A model generated the notes under the pieces. That model was not told the origin of the DNA and searched no databases. It saw only the letters and a program-made list of their open reading frames with translations. Source: Holdemania sp. Marseille-P2844 (GTDB lineage: Bacteria > Bacillota_I > Bacilli_A > Erysipelotrichales > Erysipelotrichaceae). Taken from it: a stretch of DNA of 64,000 bases. Position numbers and translations under genes: made by a program. Shown here one piece after another: positions 52,608 to 61,224 of the stretch (its first letter is position 1; each line of letters begins with the position of its first letter). The stretch is from NCBI RefSeq assembly GCF_900120005.1, contig NZ_LT635449.1:248001-312000 (forward strand), read 5' to 3'.

Positions 52608-52708
52608 GCCTTCCCCTTTTGCCAATTCATTCCAAGCAGGCATTTCAATTTATTATTTTCAGTTTTTTCATGCTTCCCTGCAGCTTTAAACACCCAGTTC
52701 CGCCCGCT

Positions 52709-54673
52709 TTATTTCAGCCGGATCAGCTTTTTCAAGCCCGCTTTCCTGATAATCAAACAGGCCTGGTTGTGCAGCGGCAGCCCTTCGCAATACAAAATCT
52801 TCTTTCCCCGGTAAAGCTGCTGATGGAAAATGACGCACGTATAGCTTTCTTCACCCCGGACAAACCGCCAGGCGCTGACTTCCTCTTGCCTCAGCTTTCC
52901 GCGGCCCGGCTGCACAACCTCAGCCGGTTCCAGCCGGAAGTCCTCGCCATAAAACAGCTCGTCCTGAAACAACGATCCGCGCATCGTTCCCCGGCTGGCA
53001 AGGATTTTATGGTCCTGCAATTCGTTGTAGCGCAGCGAACACGGTCCCTGTTCCACGCTGACCGGCAAGCCTTCATGATGATAATTCAGCTTGACTGTTC
53101 CCTGTTTCAACTGCCAATCCGATTGATTGCTGCTGACCTCTGCCTGCGGATCAAGCTGGATCCGGCTGACAACGGTATGCCCGCCCTCACAGAAAATCTC
53201 ATCACAGACAACCCAGCAGCCCTGCGGAAGCATGATCAGCTTCCGGATGTGCGTCATCTGCGGCTGTTCGGTCAATACGCCCCCTTCCCAATACAAGCCC
53301 TCCGGCGTATCGCGGATGAGCGTTGCCAACGGACGCAGAAACCGTTGATAGGTCCAGCTGGAATCCGGCACGCTGCCGGGCTGATCGTCCAGAACCACCG
53401 TGTTGTGCGCGCTCATCCCTTTCAGTTCGACGCGGACTGGATGATCCTCACGATAGGTGAAGCGGCCGGGGTCGATCACAAACGGCAGACCCTGGTGGAT
53501 AATCGAATAATGCAGATTATCCGAATGACCATGACCGCTGCCCAGCTCGCCGTTAAGCACCATCATCCATTCTGCGCTCCGGCCGAAATCACTCCGGCGT
53601 ACGACGATGCCGCAATCCTGCCCGGCATAGAGCAACGTCTGCGGCGTCTGCTTCGGCAGGGTCTGCAGCTTGCGCCAGGCCGGCATCCCGCCGTTTAAAA
53701 GCAGATCGCTGTCGCCCTGATCGCTGCCCATCGCGCGCAGCTGCGGATCGTCAAATAAAATAGCGCCTTTGTTCATGACATCCTCGGCATTGACCCGGTC
53801 GGAGTCGCCGAAGGTTTCGATCTGATGATCCGGCATCATCATATGCATCAGCGCCCGAGTCATCGCATGTGCTTTTTCGCGGATTTCATCCGTCAGCGGA
53901 ATCGGATAATACTGCGCGTAATCCAATACCCGCAGCACATTGTTGAGCACCTCGACATGATACATCGTCGATTGTTCCCAAAGCATGCCATCGGATCCGA
54001 TCTGAAGCTGCATCTGGGTTTCCAGTTCCTCCAGTGCCCAGCGGTAGACTTCATCCTGCCGCGGATCCTTTCCCATCATTGCCGAGCACACGATAATCCC
54101 GCAGGTTTGAATGCTGCCCCAGTTGCTCAAGGTGTATTTCTCAATATAATTCGCTTTCAAATACGCCAGCTGATTCTCTACGCTTGTAAGAATCCATGTC
54201 AGCTCCTCTTCGCTCAGCTTTTCCGCTGCTTCCAAAAGCGCTGCGCATTCCAGCATGTTGACCACACGGATGCCGGTATCCAGCGTACGCGTCGACAGAC
54301 TGGCTTCAATCTGGGGATGCTGCGTGATCCAGTCAAGCAAAAAGTCTTTCGCCTGATCAAGATAGCGCGTATCCTGACTGATCAGCGCCGCTTTGGCCAG
54401 CGCCGACCAGTAATCCATGCGGTTGAGCATGAATGTCCATTCCTCGTCGTCATTGAACACCTGATTCCAATTCATCGTTTCCATGGTATGCGGCGTCAGA
54501 CACCGTTCCATGTCCCACGGATGATCGAACACAAATGTATGCGCGCACAGCTCCCGTCCCCGCTGCATGATTTTTTCCCGCTCCGGACTTTGCCGCAGCA
54601 ATTCCGCTACCTGCTTGAACTCTTTCTGCGCGACAAGCTGCCGCCATGATTTTCTGATTTCTTCAATCTTCAT
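52709..54673 (-). CDS. Heparinase II/III-family polysaccharide lyase-like protein
   Basis: 654 residues from the ATG at 54673 (AGAGGA upstream). An N-terminal alpha-helical toroid (about 60-330; LSTRTLDTGIRVVNMLECA, YTLSNWGSIQTCG) is followed by the heparinase II/III beta-sandwich with GSGHGHSDNLHYSI and LPFVIDPGRFTY, regions holding the His/Tyr catalytic residues, then further beta sheets. No signal peptide, so it acts on oligosaccharides taken up into the cytoplasm. The uronate substrate (host glycosaminoglycan, alginate-like) cannot be fixed. No companion uronate genes are adjacent. Confidence 0.87.
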   Translation of the reverse strand: MKIEEIRKSWRQLVAQKEFKQVAELLRQSPEREKIMQRGRELCAHTFVFDHPWDMERCLTPHTMETMNWNQVFNDDEEWTFMLNRMDYWSALAKAALISQDTRYLDQAKDFLLDWITQHPQIEASLSTRTLDTGIRVVNMLECAALLEAAEKLSEEELTWILTSVENQLAYLKANYIEKYTLSNWGSIQTCGIIVCSAMMGKDPRQDEVYRWALEELETQMQLQIGSDGMLWEQSTMYHVEVLNNVLRVLDYAQYYPIPLTDEIREKAHAMTRALMHMMMPDHQIETFGDSDRVNAEDVMNKGAILFDDPQLRAMGSDQGDSDLLLNGGMPAWRKLQTLPKQTPQTLLYAGQDCGIVVRRSDFGRSAEWMMVLNGELGSGHGHSDNLHYSIIHQGLPFVIDPGRFTYREDHPVRVELKGMSAHNTVVLDDQPGSVPDSSWTYQRFLRPLATLIRDTPEGLYWEGGVLTEQPQMTHIRKLIMLPQGCWVVCDEIFCEGGHTVVSRIQLDPQAEVSSNQSDWQLKQGTVKLNYHHEGLPVSVEQGPCSLRYNELQDHKILASRGTMRGSLFQDELFYGEDFRLEPAEVVQPGRGKLRQEEVSAWRFVRGEESYTCVIFHQQLYRGKKILYCEGLPLHNQACLIIRKAGLKKLIRLK

Positions 54674-54746
54674 CAATATCCTCTTTCCTTATCAGCGATG
54701 AAATCTGATTTCTTTCTTTATTACTGATTATACCAGAATTAACAGG

Positions 54747-54791
54747 GAAAAAGAAAAACCGGCTGAATGGAATTGCACAATTTCAGCCGGC
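54747..54791 (-). terminator. Terminator of the nucleoside ABC operon
   Basis: CCGGCTGAA/TTCAGCCGG nine-pair stem followed by TTTTTCTTTTT on the minus strand. Confidence 0.9.
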
Positions 54792-54797
54792 TCAGTC

Positions 54798-55754
54798 TTA
54801 ACGTTTGCCTGTATCGTATATTTCGCCCGCCGCCTTCGGACCGACCGACTTGCCGGCGAAGATGACCAGCGCGATGATCGTCAGAACATACGGGAACATG
54901 CTGAAGAATTCCGTCGGCAGCGTCGCCAGAAACGGGATGTCCTTCGCGTAGAAGCCCAGCGTCTGGGAGAAGCCGAAGAACATGCCGGCGCCTAAGACGC
55001 CGAATGGATTCCACTTACCGAAGATCAGCGCCGCGATCGCGATAAACCCGAAACCGTGAATGGTCACGACGGTAAACTGAACGTCCTGGGTCAAGACCAT
55101 GACGCCCCCGGCCAGGCCTGCCAGCGCGCCGGAAACCAGCACGCCGAAATAGCGCATCCGGCGGACGTTGATGCCCATCGACGCAGAAGCCTGCGGGAAT
55201 TCACCGCAGGAGCGCATGCGCAGACCGAACGGTGTTTTAAAGACGACAAACCAGGTTACAAAGACGAGGATGATCGTCAGATAGAAGGTCGGATGCACCT
55301 GCTTGAAGAACATCTCGCCCAATACCGGGATGTCCTTTAAGACCGGCACATCAATGCGCGTGATACCGCGGATAAACGCCGGGGTACGCTGCTGGTTGAA
55401 GAAAATCTGGCACAGATAGACCGTGATGCCGGCCGCCAGCAAGTTCAGCGCCGTCCCGGAAACCGTCTGGTCCGCGTTCAGGTCGATGCTCGCATAGGCA
55501 TGCAGCAGGGAGAAGACCACGCCGGCCGCCATGCCCGCGATCAAGCCGATCAGAATCGCCGTCTTACTGTTGGCTCCGGTCGGATCCAGCACCACAACCA
55601 CCGCTGCGGTAACAAACGCTCCGACCAGCATGATGCCATCCAGCGCAATGTTGACGACGCCGCTGCGTTCGCTGAACAAGCCGCCCAGCGCCGCGATGAT
55701 AATCGGAGCCGAGATCATCAGAGTGATCGTAAACATGTTATAGAACAAACTCAT
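54798..55754 (-). CDS. nupQ: ABC transporter permease, nucleoside-type (NupQ/YufQ-like)
   Basis: 318 residues with about eight to ten membrane helices. N-terminal LGGLFSERSGVVNIALDGIMLVGAF is the signature of BPD_transp_2 permeases of the BMP nucleoside family; MGINVRRMRYFGVLVSGALAGLAGG is the coupling-helix area. Forms the channel with the next permease. Four-base overlap with it. Confidence 0.92.
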   Translation of the reverse strand: MSLFYNMFTITLMISAPIIIAALGGLFSERSGVVNIALDGIMLVGAFVTAAVVVVLDPTGANSKTAILIGLIAGMAAGVVFSLLHAYASIDLNADQTVSGTALNLLAAGITVYLCQIFFNQQRTPAFIRGITRIDVPVLKDIPVLGEMFFKQVHPTFYLTIILVFVTWFVVFKTPFGLRMRSCGEFPQASASMGINVRRMRYFGVLVSGALAGLAGGVMVLTQDVQFTVVTIHGFGFIAIAALIFGKWNPFGVLGAGMFFGFSQTLGFYAKDIPFLATLPTEFFSMFPYVLTIIALVIFAGKSVGPKAAGEIYDTGKR

Positions 55755-56842
55755 GCTTCTTCACTTCCTTTCTCCGCCGTTTCTTTCTTTTTTGACAACC
55801 AGTTCATAATGAAGATGATGCCGTTCTGCATCGCGACTAACATGATGATGGTCGAGGAGATGATCGTTGCGATATCCTTCGGAATCTGCATCGACTGCAT
55901 CAGCGGCTGCGCCACCTTCAGCAGACCGAACAACAAGCCGGCAAAGAAGATGCCGATCGCGTTGCACCCGCCGACCAGCGCGACGGCGATGCCGTCAAAG
56001 CCGTAGTTTTCCGCCGTATTCAGCACGCGTCCGTAGCCGAAGGTGCCCAAGACCATGATCGCTCCTGCCAGCCCGGCCATAACGCCGGAAATCATCATCG
56101 CATAGACGACGTTGCGTTCAACCTTCATGCCCGCATAACGTGCGCCCTCGGCATTGAAGCCGGTTGCCCGCAGACTGTAGCCGAACGTCGTCTTCTCAAT
56201 GACGATGTGATAAACAATCACCGCCAGAATGACGACCAGAATGCCCCAATGCAGGCGGGAATTATTCGTGATCTGCTTGAGAAAATCCGATTTGATCAGC
56301 GCCGAGGCCGGCAGATCCACTGTACGGGTCTGGGTTGAACCCGGCAGCGCCTTTAAGATGTAGTTGCAGAAGTACAGCGCGGCATAGTTCATCATGATCG
56401 CCGTGACGACTTCCGAGATATTCCGTTTGACTTTCAAAAAGCCAGGTAAAAAGGCCCATAATGCCCCGGCAGCGCCGCCGGCGATCAAACAGACGATCGC
56501 GTGCAGCACCGGCGGCAGCGGTACGAGAATGCCGACGACGGTCGCCGCCAGCGCCCCGACCATGACCTGACCTTCGCCGCCGATGTTGAACAAACCGGTG
56601 CGGTAAGCGAACCCGACCGCCAGACCGGTCAAAATCAGCGGCATCGAGAAGACGATAAACTCGCCGAAGTAGCGCGGGTTGATCGGTCCCGGCGCCAGGA
56701 TGTCAAAGCCGCAGAAGCTTTTGACAATCGCCGAGATCAGCAGCACCGGCGATTTCCCGCTGGCGATGACGATGATCATGCCGACTAACAGACCCAGCAG
56801 AACCGCGATTAACGGAGCTGCCAGTTTTTCTCTTTTTTTCAT
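55751..56842 (-). CDS. nupP: ABC transporter permease, nucleoside-type (NupP/YufP-like)
   Basis: 363 residues with about ten membrane helices. TGLFNIGGEGQVMVGALAATVVG and GARYAGMKVERNVVYAMMISGVMAGLAGA match the family. Second half of the channel; four-base overlap with the ATPase gene upstream. Confidence 0.92.
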   Translation of the reverse strand: MKKREKLAAPLIAVLLGLLVGMIIVIASGKSPVLLISAIVKSFCGFDILAPGPINPRYFGEFIVFSMPLILTGLAVGFAYRTGLFNIGGEGQVMVGALAATVVGILVPLPPVLHAIVCLIAGGAAGALWAFLPGFLKVKRNISEVVTAIMMNYAALYFCNYILKALPGSTQTRTVDLPASALIKSDFLKQITNNSRLHWGILVVILAVIVYHIVIEKTTFGYSLRATGFNAEGARYAGMKVERNVVYAMMISGVMAGLAGAIMVLGTFGYGRVLNTAENYGFDGIAVALVGGCNAIGIFFAGLLFGLLKVAQPLMQSMQIPKDIATIISSTIIMLVAMQNGIIFIMNWLSKKKETAEKGSEEA

Positions 56843-58371
56843 GCTTCGCCAACCCCCTTCCGGATCGAACCGGACATCATCAGACCCAGCTCGTTTTCAT
56901 CCGTCTCTTCCGCTTTGACCCAGCCGGTCAGCTCGCCGTTGAACATCACGGCAATTTGATCAGACAGCGCCAGCACTTCGTCCAACTCCAGCGAAACAAG
57001 CAGAATTGCCTTGCCGTTGTCGCGTTCCTGCACGATCCGTTTATGGATGTACTCGATCGCGCCGACATCCAGTCCCCGCGTCGGCTGAACGACGATCAGC
57101 AGCTTTGGACTGCGGTCGATCTCCCGGGCGATGATCGCTTTCTGCTGATTGCCGCCGGACATGCTGCGGGTAATCGTTTCCCGGCCCTGACCGCTGCGGA
57201 CGTCGAACATTTCGATCAGTTCGTCGGTTTTCCTGTCGATCGCCGCCATCTGAAGCAGGCCGTTCTTCGCATACGGCGCTTCGTTATAGCTGTGAATAAC
57301 CATGTTCTCTTTCAGTTTGAAATCCAGAATCAAACCATGCTTATGCCGATCTTCCGGAATATGGCCCATCCCGGCTTCGATCCGGTGCTTGATTGAGCTG
57401 TGCGTGATATCCTTGCCGTTAAGCAGCACCTTGCCGCCTTCCGCCTTCGCCAGTCCGGTCAGCGCATACACCAGCTCCGTCTGTCCGTTGCCGTCGATGC
57501 CTGCCACGCCGACAATTTCACCGGCGCGCACCTGCAGACTGAAATCCTTCACGCCTAAAAGCCCCTTGGAGTTTTTGACTTTCAAATGCTCGATCTCCAG
57601 CACGACCTTGCCGGGCTGCTGAGCTTGCTTCTCAACGCCGAAATCGACTTCCCGGCCGACCATCAGCTTTGCCATTTCCTCTTCCGAAGTTTCCGCGACC
57701 TGAATCGTCCCCATGCACCGGCCGCGCCGCAATACGGTGCACACATCGGCGACTTCCTTAATTTCCTTCAATTTATGCGTGATTAAAATAATCGTCTTGC
57801 CTTCCTTGGTCAGATTGCGCATGATTTCCATCAGCTCATGGATTTCCTGCGGCGTCAGCACCGCCGTCGGTTCGTCAAAGATCAAAATGTCCGCATTGCG
57901 GTAAAGCATCTTCAAAATTTCGACGCGCTGCTGCATGCCGACCGAGATATTCTGAATCTTGGCATACGGGTCGACGTTCAGCCCGTACATTTCGCTCAGC
58001 TGCTGAATCCGCTGCGCCGCCGATTTGATATCCGTGGTATAGAATTTTGTTTTCGGTTCCAGTCCGAGAATAATATTTTCAGTGACCGTAAAGCATTCTA
58101 CCAATTTAAAATGCTGATGCACCATCCCGATCCCCAGGCTGTTGGCGACATTCGGGTCTGTTATTTTTACTTCCTGTCCCCGCACTTTAATCGTGCCGCG
58201 GGTCGGCTGATACAGACCGAATAAAATCGACATCAGCGTGGATTTTCCGGCCCCGTTTTCTCCCAAGAGAGCATGAATGCTTTTTTCCTCTACTTGAAGA
58301 GTCACATCGTCGTTGGCGCGGATGCCTGGAAAGTCCTTGGTGATGTTGAGCATCTCTATCGCATAACTCAT
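56839..58371 (-). CDS. nupO: ABC transporter ATP-binding protein with two ATPase domains, nucleoside-type (NupO/YufO-like)
   Basis: 510 residues, two tandem ATPase domains. The first has Walker A GENGAGKST and signature ISVGMQQRVEIL. The second has a degenerate Walker A (GIDGNGQTE) and MSGGNQQKAI, the asymmetry usual in sugar/nucleoside importers. Powers uptake of nucleosides bound by the BMP lipoprotein, whose gene lies 2.9 kb upstream beyond another transporter. An extended -10 promoter precedes it. Confidence 0.92.
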   Translation of the reverse strand: MSYAIEMLNITKDFPGIRANDDVTLQVEEKSIHALLGENGAGKSTLMSILFGLYQPTRGTIKVRGQEVKITDPNVANSLGIGMVHQHFKLVECFTVTENIILGLEPKTKFYTTDIKSAAQRIQQLSEMYGLNVDPYAKIQNISVGMQQRVEILKMLYRNADILIFDEPTAVLTPQEIHELMEIMRNLTKEGKTIILITHKLKEIKEVADVCTVLRRGRCMGTIQVAETSEEEMAKLMVGREVDFGVEKQAQQPGKVVLEIEHLKVKNSKGLLGVKDFSLQVRAGEIVGVAGIDGNGQTELVYALTGLAKAEGGKVLLNGKDITHSSIKHRIEAGMGHIPEDRHKHGLILDFKLKENMVIHSYNEAPYAKNGLLQMAAIDRKTDELIEMFDVRSGQGRETITRSMSGGNQQKAIIAREIDRSPKLLIVVQPTRGLDVGAIEYIHKRIVQERDNGKAILLVSLELDEVLALSDQIAVMFNGELTGWVKAEETDENELGLMMSGSIRKGVGEA

Positions 58372-58397
58372 TATTTTCCCTCCATTAACTATCCAAA

Positions 58398-58403
58398 ATT
58401 ATA
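58398..58403 (-). promoter_or_regulatory. Extended -10 promoter of the nucleoside ABC operon
   Basis: TGTTATAAT on the minus strand (TG one base before TATAAT at 58398-58403), 27 bases before the ATG; no good -35. Confidence 0.55.
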
Positions 58404-58574
58404 ACATACTTCCCTCCTCTCCCGGTGGCTTTTTTTGCGTTTTCCGCTAATAAATGTGACATTTGACACCTGAGCAGTGCTTGTGAACAGAAAAAAGAAA
58501 TCTGAGCGCTGGAAGACTTCGGCTTCTTTCCCCGCTTCAGGCAATTCAGTAAAGCAACGTTGGACTTCTGATTT

Positions 58575-59912
58575 TCAGCCTGTCCGGGGCGCCAGCAGTC
58601 TTCGCAGAAAACGGCGATTAAACGCGGCAGCCGCAAAAAAATAAATACAATACAAAATCCCAAAGCATAAAACAAACACGCCGCCGATCTGAAACAGAAC
58701 ATCGGGCATCGCCGGAAGCAGCATCGCATTCAATTTGAAATTGACAAAGGGCGCGGCAAGCCCCAGCGAAACAATCCCCATGCCCATGGGCAGACTCAAA
58801 CCTTCGATAACCTGATAATCAAGCCAGCGGTTCAGCGCTTTCTCACTTTTGCCCAAAGCGTGCAGAATCATAAGCGCGCGCCTCTGCCGCCGCAGTTGAA
58901 GTAGCTGCGTTAAGGAAAGCATTGAAAAATAAAGAACCAGAAAGATCAGTCCGATATTGATCTGCAAGAACCCCATCCAGCGCTGCGTCTGCGGATCACC
59001 AACAACCAGCCCCTCCGCAAACAACAGCGTGCCGAAACAAAACGCTGTAAACGCGAAGATCAGACAGACACAGAACACCGTGTTAAGAAGTGCTCCGCTT
59101 TTCGCCCCGCCGCTGAATTCCGCGATCTTCAGCAAACGGTCATTTTCAAGCAGCGCAGAGGGGCAGGTGCGGCGCAGACCTGAACCTGCGGCATAGACAA
59201 ACTTGTAAAAAGCGGCAACGCTGAGCAGCAGGGGGATCGCGATGAACGCGATGGAGAACATCATGATTTCCTCGTTTCCGCGAACCAGCAGGATCAGCAG
59301 GAACACATAGACCGCCAGACTGACCAGAAAGATTGTCTGCCACCGCTTTCGCTGATCCGGATTCAAAGGCGAATTCCGCCGCTGCTCGGCGAACAGCTGA
59401 CAAATCTGCAGGCGCGATAATTTCCGGTAAACCGGATAAGCGGATAAAAGTTGGGCCAGCAGAAACCAGACGGCCGTCTGCAGCGCGCTCTGGCCAAACA
59501 GCGGCAGCATGTTGGCGAAGATCGCCCCCTCCGGCAGCGAAAAGAGCAGGATCCAACCGGCGCCACAGCCCAGCCAGATTCCCAACAGGCAGCAGAACGC
59601 TCCGATCCATCCCAATTCCAAAAGAAGCAGCTGGATCAACCGGCGTTTTTCCATTCCCATTAAAAGGTAAACGGCCAGCTCCTGAGCCCGCTGCGCCACG
59701 ATGAACTGATTGAGAACCCCGACCAGCAGCACCAGAATTGAAACGATGAGAAGCGGCAGCGCCGCCGTCTGAAATCCGGCCTGCCTCTGTCCTAACGCTG
59801 CAACACAATGGGAAAAACACAACAGTGCGGCCAGAATGATCACCGTCATCACATAGACAAAATAATCGCCGGCACTGCGGCAGGCGTTACGCCACGCTAA
59901 TTTAAAAACCAT
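58575..59912 (-). CDS. FtsX-like ABC exporter permease
   Basis: 445 residues, about ten membrane helices. It starts KLAWRNACRSAGDYFVYV, like BceB-type permeases; the FtsX-type core appears as paired helices with AQRAQELAVYLLMGMEKRRLIQLL and a second copy near LRRQRRALMILHALGKSEKALNRW. No large extracellular domain, unlike BceB. Its start overlaps the end of the XRE-ABC ATPase gene by 11 bases, so the two proteins work together. Substrate unknown; peptide export or antimicrobial-peptide defence is typical for the group. Confidence 0.82.
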   Translation of the reverse strand: MVFKLAWRNACRSAGDYFVYVMTVIILAALLCFSHCVAALGQRQAGFQTAALPLLIVSILVLLVGVLNQFIVAQRAQELAVYLLMGMEKRRLIQLLLLELGWIGAFCCLLGIWLGCGAGWILLFSLPEGAIFANMLPLFGQSALQTAVWFLLAQLLSAYPVYRKLSRLQICQLFAEQRRNSPLNPDQRKRWQTIFLVSLAVYVFLLILLVRGNEEIMMFSIAFIAIPLLLSVAAFYKFVYAAGSGLRRTCPSALLENDRLLKIAEFSGGAKSGALLNTVFCVCLIFAFTAFCFGTLLFAEGLVVGDPQTQRWMGFLQINIGLIFLVLYFSMLSLTQLLQLRRQRRALMILHALGKSEKALNRWLDYQVIEGLSLPMGMGIVSLGLAAPFVNFKLNAMLLPAMPDVLFQIGGVFVLCFGILYCIYFFAAAAFNRRFLRRLLAPRTG

Positions 59913-60978
59913 TCTCCGCCGCCTTTCTTACCGATCCCATCGCGTCCAGAATGCGGGTAAAAAACGCCTGTGGGCTTAAACTTCCCCGCTCGATCACCTT
60001 TCGCAGCTGACCATCGTGCATCAACAGGATGCGGTCGCAATAGCTGGCGGATAAAACGTCGTGAGTCGCCATCAGAATCGTCGCCCCCTCCCCGCGCAGC
60101 ATCGTCAACGTTTTCAACAGCGCTTTCGCCGCCTGACTGTCTAACGCCCCGGTCGGCTCATCGGCCAGAATCAGCGTGGGCTGCGTCGCGATCGCGCGGG
60201 CGCAGGCACAGCGCTGCCGCTGTCCCCCAGAAACCTCGCTGGGAAAATGCTGCAGAATCTCAGAGATCCCCAGCCTGGCAGCCCAGTGTTCCACAATCCC
60301 TTTAATTTCAGTTTTCGGCGTTTGCTTGATCGTGAGCGCCAGCATCATATTTTCCCGGATTGTCAGCGTTTCCAGCAAATTGTATTCCTGAAAAATGAAT
60401 CCGAGATGATCCCGGCGAAAAGCCGCCAGATCTGCTTCCGATAATTCCGCCAGATCCTGCCCATCCAGCTCAATCGTTCCGCCGCTGGGCTTATCCATCG
60501 TCGCGATCAGATTCAATAACGTCGACTTTCCGCAGCCGGAAGCCCCCATGATTCCGACAAAGCTGCCTTTGTCCACCGTGAAGCTGACGTCCCGCACCGC
60601 CTGCGTCAGTACGCCGTCATTCTCATAAACCTTGGCGACATGCTCCAGCCGCAAGACCGGACAAGATAAGCTGGACTTGTCAGCCGGCACCTGCTCATCC
60701 CGGCCCAGCCATCCGGCGATCACCTCCAGCAGCACCTGATCTGTTTTTTCCATTAAATCTTCTGCACGGATCAATTCGCCCGAAAATAATTCGCTCAGCG
60801 TGATTCCCAACGCCTCGCTTAACGGCGTCAGCAATGCGTAATCCGGCAGCGATTTCCCCGTTTCCCATTTCGACACCGCTTTATCGGTAATCCCCAAGAC
60901 CTCGGCCAGCTGACTTTGCGTCCAGCCTTTTTCCTTTCTGCGGATAGCGATGAAGCCGCCGATTTTTATCTGATCCAT
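59902..60978 (-). CDS. XRE DNA-binding domain fused to an ABC exporter ATPase
   Basis: 358 residues. Residues 5-65 form an XRE/Cro-type helix-turn-helix (IGGFIAIRRKEKGWTQSQLA, then ITDKAVSKWETGKSLPD). A linker (about 70-105) leads to a complete MacB/LolD-type ATPase: Walker A GASGCGKST (145-153), Q-loop Gln197, signature VSGGQRQR (249-256), Walker B LILADEP (269-275), His switch in MATHD. Both halves look intact in one frame with a proper ribosome site (GAGGAT) before the XRE part, so the fusion is real and not a reading error. It could couple transport state to transcription of its own operon; a palindrome lies in its promoter. Confidence 0.9.
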   Translation of the reverse strand: MDQIKIGGFIAIRRKEKGWTQSQLAEVLGITDKAVSKWETGKSLPDYALLTPLSEALGITLSELFSGELIRAEDLMEKTDQVLLEVIAGWLGRDEQVPADKSSLSCPVLRLEHVAKVYENDGVLTQAVRDVSFTVDKGSFVGIMGASGCGKSTLLNLIATMDKPSGGTIELDGQDLAELSEADLAAFRRDHLGFIFQEYNLLETLTIRENMMLALTIKQTPKTEIKGIVEHWAARLGISEILQHFPSEVSGGQRQRCACARAIATQPTLILADEPTGALDSQAAKALLKTLTMLRGEGATILMATHDVLSASYCDRILLMHDGQLRKVIERGSLSPQAFFTRILDAMGSVRKAAENGF

Positions 60979-61025
60979 ACTTTATCCTCGCTTTCATCGT
61001 TTTCATTGTAGCGCAGCACGCCAAA

Positions 61026-61053
61026 AGGAACACCTACCAACGGTAGAGTTCCT
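61026..61053 (-). promoter_or_regulatory. Palindromic operator candidate for the XRE-ABC gene
   Basis: AGGAAC, two bases, CTACC, three bases, GGTAG, one base, GTTCCT: a 28-base near-perfect dyad, 48 bases upstream of the start, at or just upstream of the -35 for a TACAAT -10 near 61008. Confidence 0.55.
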
Positions 61054-61174
61054 CGTTTTCCACCTGTTTTCTCTCTTCTGCCGCGTCGGTTTGGGATAAA
61101 AACCGATTGGATTTCTGACAAAAGTCCTCTTCCGATCAGAGACCTGTAACCTTCATGAAAGAGTTCAACTTTTG

Positions 61175-61204
61175 TCAAAAAGAAAGGAGAGCCTGCGCTC
61201 TCCT
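61175..61204 (-). terminator. Terminator of the BMP lipoprotein gene
   Basis: GGAGAGC-GCAG-GCTCTCC followed by TTTCTTTTT on the minus strand. It separates the BMP gene from the XRE-ABC operon. Confidence 0.85.
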
Positions 61205-61224
61205 CTCACAAATTGAAAATCAGC

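Larger units (their letters stand above)
52131..52708. other. 578-base intergenic region between convergent pncB and heparinase-like genes
   Basis: Contains the pncB terminator (52144-52171), an AT-rich stretch, a pair of ~45-base imperfect direct repeats (52352-52462), a minus-strand terminator (52507-52546) and a perfect GC-rich hairpin (52588-52607). No convincing coding sequence. Confidence 0.6.

Noticed and set aside
52598-53698. Long plus-strand frame of 366 codons
   Set aside because: It lies antisense to the heparinase-like gene, whose motifs are clear; it is a by-product of codon bias.
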